DNA from: Phycisphaerales bacterium
GTDB taxonomy: Bacteria; Planctomycetota; Phycisphaerae; Phycisphaerales; UBA1924
Length of the DNA: 40,312 nucleotides
Direction of reading: 5' to 3'
Assembly (NCBI GenBank): GCA_029260435.1
Contig: JAJDDG010000079.1
Span: forward strand, 1-40,312
Shown: positions 25,509 through 35,562 of the stretch, piece after piece
Numbering within the stretch: the first letter of the stretch is position 1
Layout of the letters: the number at the start of each line of letters is the position of its first letter
Program-made: the position numbers and the translations under genes
Notes under the pieces: model-generated
Database searches by the model: none
Told to the model about the DNA's origin: nothing
What the model saw: the letters and a program-made list of their open reading frames with translations, nothing else

Positions 25509-27632
25509 ATGTTGCCTGAACAGTTCACCATCGGCGAGGCGTTCGAGCCGGTCGATGTCGAGACGTGGCGTGCCGTGGTTGAGAAGGATCTGCGGGGAGT
25601 CCCGTTCGAGAAAAAATTAATTTCGCACACGTACGAGGGGATCGATGTCCAGCCGTTGTACACGTCGCGCGATTGGGCGAGCGCGCAGGATGTGTGCGGG
25701 TTTCCCGGTGAACGGCCGATGGTGCGTGGCGGCGCTGCGGGCGGGCATGTCACCGGGGGATGGGACGTGCGCGAGGAACGGGGCGAATCGGATCTGGAAA
25801 AATTGCACCACGCGGTGCTCGGTGATCTGGAGAGTGGGGCGACATCGGTGGAGATCGTGCTGGATCGTGCTGCGCACGCGGGGCAGGATCCCGCAGGTGG
25901 GATGATCGGTGGTGACGGGGCGGCGATATTCTGTCTGAATGATCTTGATGCGGTGTTCGATGATGTGTTTCTCGAGATGATCGGAGTGGGATTCCGGGGT
26001 GGATCGGCGTGCCTTGCGCATGCGGCGAACCTCGTGGCGCTGTGGAAGCGACGAGGGGTTGATCTAACAGAGGCGCGGGGTGCGTTTAATATGGACCCGC
26101 TGGGTGTGATCGCTCGGTTGGGCGTGCTGGCGATCCCGATGGATCGCGCCGAGGCGCAGATGGCGTTACTCGCACGGTGGACATCGGAGCATCTACCCAA
26201 CACCACGGCGGTGCGCATTAACACAAGTCCGTACCACGACGCGGGGGCGACGGCGGCGCAGGATCTCGGGTGCGCGATGGCGAGCGGGGCAGCATATTTG
26301 CGGGCGATGACAAGCGGTGGCATGGGAGTGAACGAGGCGGCGCGGCAGATCGTGTTCGAGTTCAGTGTGTCCTGCAACCTCTTCCTCGCGGCATCGAAGC
26401 TCCGAGCAGCGAGGCGGTTGTGGGCACAGATTATTGCGGCTAGCGGGGGGGATCAGAGAGCGCAGCGGATGTCACTGCATGTGCGCACCGGGCGCCGGTC
26501 GCTCACTCAGCGGGATCCGTGGGTGAATCTGCTGCGGAATACGGTGTGCTGCTTCGCGGGTGCGATCGGCGGAGCGGATTCGATTGCTTCTGTGGCGTTC
26601 GATTCGCCGCTCGGCGAGGCGGACGAGTTAAGCTGGCGTTTAGCGCGGAACACGCAACTGATTCTGGAAGAAGAGACACATCTCCACCGCGTGATCGACC
26701 CCGTGGGTGGGAGCTGGTACGTGGAATGGCTTACCGATCAGGTCGCACAGAAAGGATGGGCGCTCTTCCGTGAGATCGAAAGGCAGGGCGGGATGAGCGA
26801 CGCGCTCGTCTCGGGCTGGATACGAAAACAGATTGATTCGGCGTTTGCGCCGCGACAAGCCAACATCGCGAAACGCAAGGATGCGATCACGGGGGTGAGT
26901 GAGTACCCGGATGTGCGCGAGCAGAGCATCGAGAAAGAGCCGATTGATGTTGAGGCGCTGATGCAGAGCGTGCGGGAGCGCCTCGCCGGGCGGACGGTCG
27001 CTCGCGATCTCAAGGAATCGGTTGAACGCGTTCGAAGGACTGCGGATAGTGGTGGGGTTACTCTGATAGACGATCTGGTGCACGCGGCGGAAGCAGGGGC
27101 AAGTGTGCATGAGATGTGCGCGGCGATGTGGTCGAGTGCGGGCGAGGGCGTACAGATCGCGCCGCTCGCGCCCCACCCCTTCGCGCAGCCGTTTGAGACT
27201 CTGCGGGATGCGTGCGACGAATATGCGGCGCGGAGCGGGAGGCGACCGAGAGTATTCCTCGCAGGAATGGGACCGATCTCGTCGCATACTGCCCGTGTGC
27301 ATTACGCACGGAGCTTCTTCGAGGCTGGGGGCTTCGAGGTGGTCAACACAAGCGAAGGATACGAGGACGCGGCATCGGCAGGCCGAGCGTTTCAGCAGAG
27401 CGGCGCGTCGATCGTGGTGGTCTGTTCGTCCGATGCGTTGTACGAATCTTTGGTACCCGAGGTAGTGCCCGCGCTGCGTGAATGGGGGGCGAAGACGATC
27501 GTGCTCGCGGGGCACCCGGGGGCGCATGAAGCGGCGTACAAGAATGCGGGGGTGGATCGATTCATCTATATCAAGTGCGATGTGCTTAAGACGCTGCGCG
27601 AGCTGCTGCAGGAAGAGGGCGTGCTGTCATGA
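25509..27632 (+). CDS. mutA: methylmalonyl-CoA mutase small (beta) subunit
   Basis: This 707-residue protein is the non-catalytic partner of the heterodimeric adenosylcobalamin mutase. It has the mutase barrel region ([20 protein letters not shown] to about residue 400, with [14 protein letters not shown]) and a degenerate B12-type C-terminal domain. The cobalamin-binding DxHxxG motif is missing: the equivalent strand reads [15 protein letters not shown]. The catalytic tyrosine segment of the large subunit is also absent. This is normal for MutA. The ATG at 25509 lies far from a mediocre GGGAA site. The large-subunit gene overlaps the end by 4 bases (ATGA), supporting equal expression. It is the first gene of the plus-strand methylmalonyl-CoA operon. 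Confidence 0.92.
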   Translation: MLPEQFTIGEAFEPVDVETWRAVVEKDLRGVPFEKKLISHTYEGIDVQPLYTSRDWASAQDVCGFPGERPMVRGGAAGGHVTGGWDVREERGESDLEKLHHAVLGDLESGATSVEIVLDRAAHAGQDPAGGMIGGDGAAIFCLNDLDAVFDDVFLEMIGVGFRGGSACLAHAANLVALWKRRGVDLTEARGAFNMDPLGVIARLGVLAIPMDRAEAQMALLARWTSEHLPNTTAVRINTSPYHDAGATAAQDLGCAMASGAAYLRAMTSGGMGVNEAARQIVFEFSVSCNLFLAASKLRAARRLWAQIIAASGGDQRAQRMSLHVRTGRRSLTQRDPWVNLLRNTVCCFAGAIGGADSIASVAFDSPLGEADELSWRLARNTQLILEEETHLHRVIDPVGGSWYVEWLTDQVAQKGWALFREIERQGGMSDALVSGWIRKQIDSAFAPRQANIAKRKDAITGVSEYPDVREQSIEKEPIDVEALMQSVRERLAGRTVARDLKESVERVRRTADSGGVTLIDDLVHAAEAGASVHEMCAAMWSSAGEGVQIAPLAPHPFAQPFETLRDACDEYAARSGRRPRVFLAGMGPISSHTARVHYARSFFEAGGFEVVNTSEGYEDAASAGRAFQQSGASIVVVCSSDALYESLVPEVVPALREWGAKTIVLAGHPGAHEAAYKNAGVDRFIYIKCDVLKTLRELLQEEGVLS

Positions 27633-29851
27633 CCACGATTCCCAACTTTGCGGATATGGAATTGGATCCGCTTCGGGTGGTGGATAAGGAAGCGAGGGCC
27701 AGGTGGCGTGACCGGGTTTCGGGTGAAAACGCCGAGACTGTTGACGAGATGGCGTGGGGGACACCAGAGGGGATAGATGTAAAGCCGCTGTATTCAGCGG
27801 AAGATCTCGAGGGCGTGGATCATCTCGACACGATGCCGGGGCTGCCACCGTTCCTGCGTGGGCCGTATGCGACGATGTATGTGATGCGCCCCTGGACGGT
27901 GCGGCAGTATGCGGGGTACTCGACTGCGGAAGAATCCAACGCGTTCTATAAACGGAATCTCTCGGCGGGGCAGCGTGGATTATCAATCGCGTTCGACCTG
28001 GCGACGCACCGCGGGTACGACTCGGATCACCCGCGGGTCGCGGGGGACGTTGGGATGGCGGGTGTCGCAATCGATTCCATATATGACATGCGTGTGCTAT
28101 TCGACGGGATCCCGTTGGACAAGATGAGCGTGTCGATGACGATGAACGGGGCGGTGCTGCCGGTGTTGGCGCTCTATATTGTTGCGGCGGAGGAGCAGGG
28201 GGTGAAGGCCGAGCAACTCACGGGGACGATCCAGAATGACATCCTCAAAGAGTTCATGGTCCGCAACACATATATCTATCCGCCCGAGCCGAGCGTGCGC
28301 ATCATCGCGGACATCTTCAAGTACACGAGCGAGCGGATGCCGAAGTTCAACAGCATCTCGATCTCTGGATACCACATGCAGGAGGCGGGCGCGACGGCGG
28401 ACCTCGAACTGGCGTACACCCTTGCGGACGGGCTGGAATATGTGCGCACAGGAGTTGGCACGGGGCTGGATGTGGATTCGTTCTGTCCTCGCCTGTCGTT
28501 CTTCTGGGCCATCGGCATGAACTTCTTCATGGAGGTCGCCAAGCTGCGTGCCGCGCGGATGATCTGGGCGAAGCTCATCAAGGGATTCGATCCGAAGAAT
28601 CCCAAGAGCATGTCGCTCCGGACGCACTCGCAGACGAGCGGGTGGAGTCTGACAGCGCAGGACGCGTATAACAACGTGATCCGGACGTGTATCGAGGCGA
28701 TGGCGGCGACGCAGGGACATACGCAGAGCCTGCACACGAATGCGTTGGACGAGGCGCTCGCACTGCCGAGCGAGTTTTCGGCGCGGATCGCGAGGAACAC
28801 GCAGTTGTTTCTCCAGCAGGAGACGGATACATGCCGCGTGGTGGATCCGTGGGGCGGGAGCTACTTTGTCGAAAAGCTGACGCATGATCTTGCGCAGCGG
28901 GCGTGGACTCATATCCGCGAAGTGGAGGAGATGGGCGGGATGGCGAAGGCGATCGAGGCGGGGATCCCGAAGATGCGGATCGAGGAGGCATCTGCACGGA
29001 CACAGGCGCGGATCGATTCGGGGAGGCAGACGGTGGTCGGGCTCAACAAATATCGACCTACCCGCGAAGAGGACATCGAGGTGCTCCGTGTGGACAACAC
29101 AGCGGTCCGCGAACAGCAGATAGAGCGTCTCAACCGACTCCGCGCCGAGCGAGATCAGGGCGAGGTGGATTCGGCGTTGGATGCGCTAACGATGGCGGCG
29201 GAGAGCGGGCGAGGGAACCTGCTCGATCTAGCGGTTCGGGCGGCACGTGCGAAGGCGACGGTCGGAGAGATGAGCATGGCGATGGAGAAGGTGTATGGAC
29301 GCCATCAGGCGAAAGTGCAAACGGTGCGGGGGGTGTATCGTGGAGAGATGGATCCGGATGGAACAACAATCCAGCGGGTGCGTGAGGTGGTGAACGAGTT
29401 CGAGATCAATGAGGGGCGTCGTCCGAGAATCCTGGTTGCAAAGATGGGGCAGGACGGGCATGACCGCGGGCAGAAGGTGATCGCAACAGCGTTCGCGGAT
29501 CTCGGTTTCGATGTTGACATCGGCCCGCTATTTCAGACGCCCGAAGAGACTGCCAAGCAGGCGGTGGAGAACGATGTGCATGTGGTGGGTGTGAGTTCGC
29601 TCGCGGCGGGGCACCTTACGCTTGTGCCACAGCTGCGTCAGGAATTGGAACGCCTCGCCCGCGAGGACATCCTGATCGTGGTGGGCGGGGTCATCCCGCC
29701 GCAGGATTACAACACGTTGTACAAGGCGGGTGCATCGGCGATCTTCGGGCCGGGAACAGTGATCGGCGACGCGGCGATGACGTTGCTCGAAGAATTAGAG
29801 AAACGTCTTGGATTCATATCGGTTCCTTCGGAAATCGGTGCGGATGGATAA
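27629..29851 (+). CDS. mutB: methylmalonyl-CoA mutase large (alpha) subunit
   Basis: This catalytic, adenosylcobalamin-dependent subunit interconverts succinyl-CoA and (R)-methylmalonyl-CoA. The 740 residues match the family length. The substrate-binding segment [13 protein letters not shown] contains the radical-steering tyrosine, and [10 protein letters not shown] holds the conserved active-site histidine. The C-terminal B12 domain has the full DGHDRG motif with lower-axial ligand H611, plus SSLAAGH and GGVIPP. The gene overlaps mutA by 4 bases and is followed 12 bases later by the chaperone gene meaB. With the epimerase downstream this is a complete succinyl-CoA/propionyl-CoA route. Assignment is very secure. 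Confidence 0.97.
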   Translation: MTTIPNFADMELDPLRVVDKEARARWRDRVSGENAETVDEMAWGTPEGIDVKPLYSAEDLEGVDHLDTMPGLPPFLRGPYATMYVMRPWTVRQYAGYSTAEESNAFYKRNLSAGQRGLSIAFDLATHRGYDSDHPRVAGDVGMAGVAIDSIYDMRVLFDGIPLDKMSVSMTMNGAVLPVLALYIVAAEEQGVKAEQLTGTIQNDILKEFMVRNTYIYPPEPSVRIIADIFKYTSERMPKFNSISISGYHMQEAGATADLELAYTLADGLEYVRTGVGTGLDVDSFCPRLSFFWAIGMNFFMEVAKLRAARMIWAKLIKGFDPKNPKSMSLRTHSQTSGWSLTAQDAYNNVIRTCIEAMAATQGHTQSLHTNALDEALALPSEFSARIARNTQLFLQQETDTCRVVDPWGGSYFVEKLTHDLAQRAWTHIREVEEMGGMAKAIEAGIPKMRIEEASARTQARIDSGRQTVVGLNKYRPTREEDIEVLRVDNTAVREQQIERLNRLRAERDQGEVDSALDALTMAAESGRGNLLDLAVRAARAKATVGEMSMAMEKVYGRHQAKVQTVRGVYRGEMDPDGTTIQRVREVVNEFEINEGRRPRILVAKMGQDGHDRGQKVIATAFADLGFDVDIGPLFQTPEETAKQAVENDVHVVGVSSLAAGHLTLVPQLRQELERLAREDILIVVGGVIPPQDYNTLYKAGASAIFGPGTVIGDAAMTLLEELEKRLGFISVPSEIGADG

Positions 29852-29863
29852 GCTATCGACGAG

Positions 29864-30898
29864 ATGGACAACGCCCAGACATCATCGAAGCGGGATCTGC
29901 AGCGCCCGCGGCTGACAATCGACGAGTATGAGCACGGAGTTGTCGATGGTGACCGTACGGTGCTCGGGCGCGCGATCACGCTCATCGAGTCAAGCAGCGA
30001 GGCGCACCAGCAGCTCGCACAGGAATTGCTCAAGAGGTTGATGCCGCGGACAGGTGGCGCAGCGCGGATCGGGATCACCGGGCCGCCGGGTGTCGGCAAG
30101 AGCACGTTCATCGAATCTCTTGGGATGCATCTCGTCTCGATGGACAAGCGAGTGGCGGTGCTGGCGGTTGATCCGTCCAGCGGTGTGACGGGTGGGAGCA
30201 TTCTGGGTGACAAGACGCGGATGATGGAACTGAGCGTGCATGCAAACGCGTTCGTGCGTCCCTCGCCCAGCGCGGGGACGCTCGGAGGAGTGGCGCAGAA
30301 GACGCGGGAGACGCTGATGGTATGCGAGGCGGCGGGGTTTGACGTGGTACTGGTCGAGACGGTTGGAGTGGGGCAATCGGAGACTGCCGTCGCGGAGATG
30401 ACCGATTTCTTCCTCGTGCTTATGCAGGCGGGTGGGGGCGACGAATTGCAGGGGATCAAGCGGGGGGTGCTCGAACTTGCGGACATGATCGCGGTGAATA
30501 AGGCGGACGGCTCGAACCTGCCCGCAGCGAAACGGGCGGCGGCGGAGTTGCAAAGCGCGGTACGCTTGACACGGGGATCGGCAGAGGCGGCGATCGCGGA
30601 TGTGGTGCTATGCAGTGCGTTGAGCGGCGAAGGGGTCGGTGAACTGTGGGGTGAGATCGAGATACGCCTCGATTCGCTGCGCGGGAACGGCGCATTCGAT
30701 CGTAAGCGGCGCGGGCAGATGTTGCGATGGATGTGGCAGCTGGTGGACGAGCGACTCCGGGAGATCACCCGTGATCACGACGGGCTCGGTGCATTGCGGA
30801 ACGAGGTCGAGAGTGATGTGCACGGGGGGCGGATGCATCCGCAGCAGGGCGCGCAACGGATCGTTGGCGCAATCGTTCAGGGTTTGTCAAAAGAGTGA
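29864..30898 (+). CDS. meaB: methylmalonyl-CoA mutase-associated GTPase chaperone MeaB
   Basis: MeaB (ArgK/YgfD family) is a G3E GTPase that gates cobalamin delivery to the mutase and protects it from inactivation. The 344-residue protein has the P-loop GITGPPGVGKST, the switch region VDPSSGVTGGSILGDKTRM, ETVGVGQSE and the base-specificity motif NKADGSN. The C-terminal dimerisation arm is present. Position directly after mutB (12 bases) is the usual arrangement. The 81-base gap to the epimerase gene contains TAGAAT at 30930-30935 but no credible -35, so read-through is more likely than a second promoter. Confidence 0.96.
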   Translation: MDNAQTSSKRDLQRPRLTIDEYEHGVVDGDRTVLGRAITLIESSSEAHQQLAQELLKRLMPRTGGAARIGITGPPGVGKSTFIESLGMHLVSMDKRVAVLAVDPSSGVTGGSILGDKTRMMELSVHANAFVRPSPSAGTLGGVAQKTRETLMVCEAAGFDVVLVETVGVGQSETAVAEMTDFFLVLMQAGGGDELQGIKRGVLELADMIAVNKADGSNLPAAKRAAAELQSAVRLTRGSAEAAIADVVLCSALSGEGVGELWGEIEIRLDSLRGNGAFDRKRRGQMLRWMWQLVDERLREITRDHDGLGALRNEVESDVHGGRMHPQQGAQRIVGAIVQGLSKE

Positions 30899-30979
30899 CG
30901 GATCAGCGCACGCAGACTGCGGGAACGTGTAGAATAAGTACGTCGGCTCGCGAATCATGCGGCTTGTCAAGGTAGTGAC

Positions 30980-31453
30980 ATGAGTAGGCGGACCAACCCA
31001 AATCAAATGTCTCAGGAAGCGAGGTCGGTCGTGATCGGTGCAAAGGCGGTCAATCACATCGGTATCGCGGTCCGGTCGGTCGAAGATCACCGCAAGTTCT
31101 ATGAGCAGACGCTCGGCGCAACGTTCGAGGGGACCGAAGAGGTTCCGGATCAGAAAGTGCGTGTCGGGTTCTTTATCATCGGTGCGCCCGGGCACGGGGT
31201 GCGTCTAGAACTGCTCGAGCCGACGTCAGACGAATCGCCCATCGCGAAGTTTTTAGAGAAGCGGGGCGAGGGGCTGCACCATATTGCTTACACCGTGAGC
31301 GATATCCAGAGACGGCTGGACGCATTGAAAGACAGTGGCTTGCGGTTGATCGATGAGACGCCGCGTGACGGTGCGCACCACAACCGGATCGCGTTCCTGC
31401 ATCCGAAGAGTTCGAAGGGTGTGTTGACGGAATTGTGCGAGCCGAAGGCGTGA
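30980..31453 (+). CDS. mce: methylmalonyl-CoA epimerase
   Basis: This small metalloenzyme of the vicinal-oxygen-chelate (glyoxalase) fold interconverts the (S) and (R) forms of methylmalonyl-CoA. The 157 residues contain metal ligands in NHIGIAV, LELLEP and GLHHIAYTVSD, and the final Glu in TELCEP. The family core starts near residue 23 (VNHIGIAV), so the first 20 residues are an extension. The start ATG has AAGG eight bases upstream; later in-frame starts are possible. The gene links the mutase (R form) with the decarboxylase (S form) encoded next, 36 bases downstream. Confidence 0.95.
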   Translation: MSRRTNPNQMSQEARSVVIGAKAVNHIGIAVRSVEDHRKFYEQTLGATFEGTEEVPDQKVRVGFFIIGAPGHGVRLELLEPTSDESPIAKFLEKRGEGLHHIAYTVSDIQRRLDALKDSGLRLIDETPRDGAHHNRIAFLHPKSSKGVLTELCEPKA

Positions 31454-31489
31454 TGTCACGAACGACGGTGAAAGGATCGAGGTGATGTC

Positions 31490-33064
31490 ATGGCGGAGGT
31501 GGCAGGACAATCGGGCACCAGATCCATGGACGAGCGCGTGGAAGAGCTGCGTGATCGGCGGAAGACGATCTGTATAGGCGGCGGACAGAAACGCATCAAC
31601 AAGCAGCACAAATCGGGCAAACTCAGCGCTCGTGAGCGCGTTGGTCTGTTGCTGGACGAGGATTCATTTATCGAGCGGTACGCATTCGCGCAGCATCGGT
31701 GCACCGATTTTGGGATGGAGCAGAAGGATCTGCCTGCGGACGGCGTCGTCACGGGGAGCGGCACGATCGAAGGTCAACTTGTCCAGGTTGCGTCGCAGGA
31801 TTTCACTGTTGTGGGCGGAGCGGCGGGGCAGGTGCACTCGGATAAAATCGCCGAGATGATGCAGGCTTCGCTCAAGACGGGCAGCCCATTCGTCTTTATC
31901 AACGATTCGGGTGGTGCGCGCATTCAAGAAGGGATCGACTCGCTCGCTGGATACGGGCGCGTTTTCTACCACAACGTCTTGCTCTCGGGTGTGGTGCCTC
32001 AGATCAGTCTGATCTGCGGGCCTTGCGCTGGTGGGGCGGCGTATTCCCCGGCGCTAACTGATTTTATCATCCAAACCAAGCGGGCGCGGATGTTCATTAC
32101 AGGCCCTCAGGTCATTAGCAGAGTGACGGGCGAGGAGATCTCGGCGGAAGAACTAGGGGGTGCCCGTGCGCACACGCACTTTTCCGGTGTTGTACATTTC
32201 CTCGCCGAGGACGATGAGGACGCGATCAATATCTGCAAACGCTTGCTTTCGTTCCTGCCTCCAAATAATGTCAGTGATCCGCCGCTCGTTGATGTGGAAC
32301 CCGTTGTCGAGGACGATCCGACCCTGAACGACATTCTCCCTGCGAATCCTCGTCATCCGTACGACGTACGGGACGTGATCCTGCGGGTTGTTGATGACGC
32401 GGATTTTATGGAGGTGCACGAGGGCTTCGCGCCGAACGTGACGATCGGGTTTGCGCGAGTACTCGGGCGCCCTGTCGGGATTGTTGCGAACAACCCGATG
32501 CACTCGGCGGGTGTGCTGGATATTGATTCATCAGACAAGATCTCAAGGTTCGTACGTTTCTGCGACGGGTTCAATTTTCCGGTGGTGACGTTCGTTGATG
32601 TGCCGGGGTTTATGCCCGGGATCGAGCAGGAGCACCACGGGATCATCCGCCACGGCGCGAAGGTGCTGTTTGCGTATTCGGCAGCGACCATCCCGAAGAT
32701 CACGGTGATCCTGCGGAAAGCATACGGCGGGGCGTACGTCGCGATGTCGAGCAAGGGGCTGGGCGCGGATGCGGTAGCGGCGTGGCCGACGGCGGAGGTG
32801 GCGGTGATGGGCGCAGAGGGGGCGATCGAGATCATTTTCCGCAAAGAGATTCTCGATGCGAAGGACAAGGACGCCAAGCGTCGTGAGCTTGCGGCGCTGT
32901 ACCGCGAAAAATTCTCGAGCCCGTATGTGGCAGCGGGTCGGCGGATGGTGGACAATGTGATCGAACCGGTGGAGACGAGGCGGTATATCGCGTCTTCACT
33001 CGAAGCGCTGCGGACGAAGCGCGATGTCCGTCCGGAAAAGAAGCACGGGCTGATGCCGATGTGA
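31490..33064 (+). CDS. mmdA: methylmalonyl-CoA decarboxylase carboxyltransferase (alpha) subunit
   Basis: This biotin-dependent carboxyltransferase of 524 residues moves the carboxyl group from (S)-methylmalonyl-CoA to protein-bound biotin. It shows the acyl-CoA carboxyltransferase signatures GGSGTIEG-like TGSGTIEG, NDSGGARIQEG, CGPCAGGAAYSPA, FVDVPGFMPG and KAYGGAYVAMSSK. By sequence alone it could be a propionyl-CoA carboxylase beta subunit. The downstream genes for an OadG-like subunit, a biotin carrier and a sodium-pump subunit, with no biotin carboxylase, make the decarboxylase the better call. The start has GAGGTGA six bases upstream. The following gene begins 7 bases after the stop. 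Confidence 0.9.
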   Translation: MAEVAGQSGTRSMDERVEELRDRRKTICIGGGQKRINKQHKSGKLSARERVGLLLDEDSFIERYAFAQHRCTDFGMEQKDLPADGVVTGSGTIEGQLVQVASQDFTVVGGAAGQVHSDKIAEMMQASLKTGSPFVFINDSGGARIQEGIDSLAGYGRVFYHNVLLSGVVPQISLICGPCAGGAAYSPALTDFIIQTKRARMFITGPQVISRVTGEEISAEELGGARAHTHFSGVVHFLAEDDEDAINICKRLLSFLPPNNVSDPPLVDVEPVVEDDPTLNDILPANPRHPYDVRDVILRVVDDADFMEVHEGFAPNVTIGFARVLGRPVGIVANNPMHSAGVLDIDSSDKISRFVRFCDGFNFPVVTFVDVPGFMPGIEQEHHGIIRHGAKVLFAYSAATIPKITVILRKAYGGAYVAMSSKGLGADAVAAWPTAEVAVMGAEGAIEIIFRKEILDAKDKDAKRRELAALYREKFSSPYVAAGRRMVDNVIEPVETRRYIASSLEALRTKRDVRPEKKHGLMPM

Positions 33065-33071
33065 GATCGAT

Positions 33072-33449
33072 TTGAATGTTCACCCAACTATCTTGATTTC
33101 CAGTGGTGGCGGCGCCAACTTCGCAGACGGTGTGACGCTGATGATCGTCGGCATGCTCGTCGTTTTCGTTGGGCTAACGTTTATGGCCGTATTGCTGGTG
33201 GCGCTTAAGCGGGTGTTGGTGCAGGATCCTGATCAATCGGTGAGTGAGCAAAATGCAAACCGTGAAAATGCATCTGGAGAGATCAACCCGCACCACCTTG
33301 TTGTTATCTCGGCGGCGGTAGCTGCTGCGGTTCGTGGTCCTGTGCGCGTCCACAAGGTCATACTGATGGGGCGTGAGGCGGGGCGTCCGTGGGTAACGGA
33401 GGGGCGGGTGACGATCATGGGGTCGCACCGACCGCATCGGAATTGGTAA
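33072..33449 (+). CDS. OadG/MmdD-like small membrane subunit of sodium-pump decarboxylase
   Basis: This 125-residue subunit has one membrane helix (residues about 20-45: GVTLMIVGMLVVFVGLTFMAVLLVAL). A polar linker and a soluble C-terminal part containing HHLVVISAAVAAAVRG follow. These are features of the gamma/delta subunit that holds the decarboxylase complex together at the membrane. The start appears to be TTG, 7 bases after the mmdA stop; no ATG gives the full helix. This makes the N-terminus somewhat uncertain, and GTG or ATG codons inside the helix are less plausible. It sits between mmdA and the biotin carrier, the standard gene order. Confidence 0.85.
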   Translation: MNVHPTILISSGGGANFADGVTLMIVGMLVVFVGLTFMAVLLVALKRVLVQDPDQSVSEQNANRENASGEINPHHLVVISAAVAAAVRGPVRVHKVILMGREAGRPWVTEGRVTIMGSHRPHRNW

Positions 33450-33488
33450 TTCAATGAGTTTAAATGTCCCGTTAGGGAGCAGCCAAGC

Positions 33489-33869
33489 ATGAAACTACGG
33501 ATTACAGTCGAGGGTATCGCGTACGACGTTGATGTCGAAGTACTTGAGAATGGCAACACCGGAGCGAGGGTAACGTCCCTCAAACCGGCAGCAATCCCGA
33601 GTACGCCATCGCATAGCGAGCAGTTCGCTTCGCCCGCGAGTTCGAACGCAGCAGACGGCAAACAGGTCAAGAGCCCGATCGCAGGACATGTTTTGTCGGT
33701 TGTTGTCAAAGCGGGCGATAAGGTGGAAATGAATGACACGCTGCTGGTGCTCGAGGCGATGAAGATGGAGTCCACGGTCGCGTCGCCTATCGCAGGCACC
33801 GTGAAGACGGTGCGCATCGATGCGGGTGATGCGGTGCGTATGGGCGACGTGCTGGTGGAGTTCGAGTGA
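33489..33869 (+). CDS. mmdC: biotin carboxyl carrier subunit of methylmalonyl-CoA decarboxylase
   Basis: This 126-residue carrier swings carboxybiotin between the carboxyltransferase and the membrane pump. The N-terminal beta region (MKLRITVEGIAYDVDVEVLE) joins by a short Pro/Ser/Ala-rich linker (about 33-56) to a biotinyl domain. The biotinylated lysine is K92 in EAMKME, and it is flanked by the usual SPIAG repeats on both sides. The start has AGGGAG at a fair distance upstream. The pump gene begins 13 bases after its stop. Confidence 0.95.
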   Translation: MKLRITVEGIAYDVDVEVLENGNTGARVTSLKPAAIPSTPSHSEQFASPASSNAADGKQVKSPIAGHVLSVVVKAGDKVEMNDTLLVLEAMKMESTVASPIAGTVKTVRIDAGDAVRMGDVLVEFE

Positions 33870-33882
33870 GAGTTGGAGCACG

Positions 33883-35415
33883 ATGAACGTACTCGACACC
33901 ATCTGGCACTACCTGCTCGATTCTGGGCTGGGTCACTTCCACTGGACGAACGGTGTGATGATCGTCGTTGGGTTGGTATTTATTTATCTGGCGATCAAGA
34001 AGGGGTTTGAACCGCTGTTGCTCGTTCCGATCGGGTTCGGGATTCTGATAGGGAATATCCCGTACGACGCGAGCAAGCTGCCGCTCTCGGTCTATGACGG
34101 GCCGGTGTCGGAGAGTGATCTCGCGTATTTCGAGTTTGACATTGCACGGGTTAATGTGAGGGGAGAGTGGTACAACGATAGCGAAGCACGCGAGTTGCTT
34201 AGCATCGAGAAAAGTGACGCGTACGAATCACTCATGGGGATGATCTACGGCTCGAAACAGGTGGAGTTCACGCGACTTGAGCGCGTTGAGTCCTACCTTT
34301 CGGCTCTCGGGATGCTCGAACATGGTGGGGGGGTCATGGTGAACGAGCACTCAACCCTCTCAGCACGATCAGAGATAACCACGCCCGGCATCTACAGCTT
34401 CGGACAAGGGCGGTTTATATTCGTCGAGCGGATCCGTGAGGACGGTCGGTACCCGGAGTTGTGGTCTATCAAGAAACAGGATCCACATAATGCGTCGGTG
34501 TTGTGGTGGCTCTTCGCGGGGGTCGGCGTGGCGGGGTTCTATCCGCCGCTGATTTTCCTCGGCATCGGGGCGCTGACTGATTTCGGGCCCATGCTCTCGA
34601 ACCCAAAGACGCTCCTGCTCGGGGCTGCGGCGCAGTTCGGGATATTCGGGTCGTTGCTCGGCGCGATCGCTCTTGGTTTCGGGCTTGAAGAGGCGGCGTC
34701 GATCGGGATCATCGGCGGGGCGGACGGGCCTACTGCGATTTTCACGTGCTCCCAGCTTGCACCTGAACTGCTCGGGCCGGTTGCGCTCGCGGCGTACTCA
34801 TATATGGCACTCGTGCCAATCATCCAGCCGCCGATCATCAAGCTACTGACGACGAAGCAAGAGCGCCGGATCAGAATGGTAGAGCGCAACCCGGCATCGA
34901 AACGAGTGAAGATTGTCTTCCCGATCGCTGGATTCCTACTCACCGCGTTTCTCGCGCCGGGGGGGCTGCCGCTGTTGGGGATGCTGTTTTTCGGAAACCT
35001 GCTTCGGGTGTGCACGGTGACGGATCGCCTATCGAGGACCGCGCAGACGACATTCATCGATATCGTGACGATCCTGCTCGGAGTGACCGTGGGAGCGAAA
35101 ACTTCGGCACCGAACTTCCTCACTATGCAGACGATCTATATCTTTGGGCTGGGCATCACGGCGTTTAGTATCGCGACGGCAACGGGAGTCCTGTTTGGCA
35201 AGTTGATGAACTGGTTGAGCAAGGACCCGGTGAACCCGATGATCGGTGCGGCGGGGGTCTCGGCGGTGCCGATGGCAGCGCGGGTTGTCCATAAAATGGG
35301 TCTGGAGGAAGACCCCCAGAACTACCTCCTGATGCACGCGATGGGCCCGAATGTGGCTGGTGTGATCGGGTCGGCGGTGGCGGCGGGAGTCCTGCTCAGC
35401 ACGTTGATCAAATAG
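33883..35415 (+). CDS. mmdB: sodium-pumping decarboxylase beta subunit (OadB/MmdB/GcdB family), enlarged
   Basis: This integral membrane subunit decarboxylates carboxybiotin and exports Na+. The ATG at 33883 has GGAG six bases upstream and gives 510 residues; family members are usually about 375-435. Core motifs are complete: KKGFEPLLLVPIGFGIL, FGPMLSNPKTLLLGAAAQFG, the pump Asp in GIIGGADGPTAI, YSYMALVPIIQPPI, and NPMIGAAGVSAVPMAARV with the conserved Asn and Ser. It ends with LLMHAMGPNVAGVIGSAVAAG. The extra length lies in one hydrophilic loop at about residues 61-204 between the first helices and the GFYPPLIFLGIG segment, containing charged, soluble-looking sequence. An in-frame ATG at 33820 lies inside mmdC and gives no sensible extension. 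It is the last gene of the operon. Confidence 0.94.
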   Translation: MNVLDTIWHYLLDSGLGHFHWTNGVMIVVGLVFIYLAIKKGFEPLLLVPIGFGILIGNIPYDASKLPLSVYDGPVSESDLAYFEFDIARVNVRGEWYNDSEARELLSIEKSDAYESLMGMIYGSKQVEFTRLERVESYLSALGMLEHGGGVMVNEHSTLSARSEITTPGIYSFGQGRFIFVERIREDGRYPELWSIKKQDPHNASVLWWLFAGVGVAGFYPPLIFLGIGALTDFGPMLSNPKTLLLGAAAQFGIFGSLLGAIALGFGLEEAASIGIIGGADGPTAIFTCSQLAPELLGPVALAAYSYMALVPIIQPPIIKLLTTKQERRIRMVERNPASKRVKIVFPIAGFLLTAFLAPGGLPLLGMLFFGNLLRVCTVTDRLSRTAQTTFIDIVTILLGVTVGAKTSAPNFLTMQTIYIFGLGITAFSIATATGVLFGKLMNWLSKDPVNPMIGAAGVSAVPMAARVVHKMGLEEDPQNYLLMHAMGPNVAGVIGSAVAAGVLLSTLIK

Positions 35416-35465
35416 TGGTTTCGCCGGTATTTGCAGGCAATATCGGTGGATAACCTCATCTCAGA

Positions 35466-35494
35466 TTGTCGAAACATCGATATAACGGTATACT
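35466..35494 (+). promoter_or_regulatory. sigma-70-type promoter of propionyl-CoA synthetase gene
   Basis: TTGTCG (35466-35471) and TATACT (35489-35494) are separated by the ideal 17 bases. Expected transcription start is near 35501, leaving a leader of about 60 bases with a GAGGA ribosome-binding site. This suggests the gene can be expressed apart from the decarboxylase operon. Confidence 0.6.
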
Positions 35495-35562
35495 TATCTG
35501 TAAATACACTCGCAGGCACGGATGTGCTGCATTCGCGCCACTGCGAAAGCGAGGAACACAAA

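Noticed and set aside
31490-33064. Propionyl-CoA carboxylase beta subunit
   Set aside because: Sequence alone allows it, but the adjoining OadG-like, biotin carrier and OadB-type genes, with no biotin carboxylase, favour the sodium-pumping decarboxylase.
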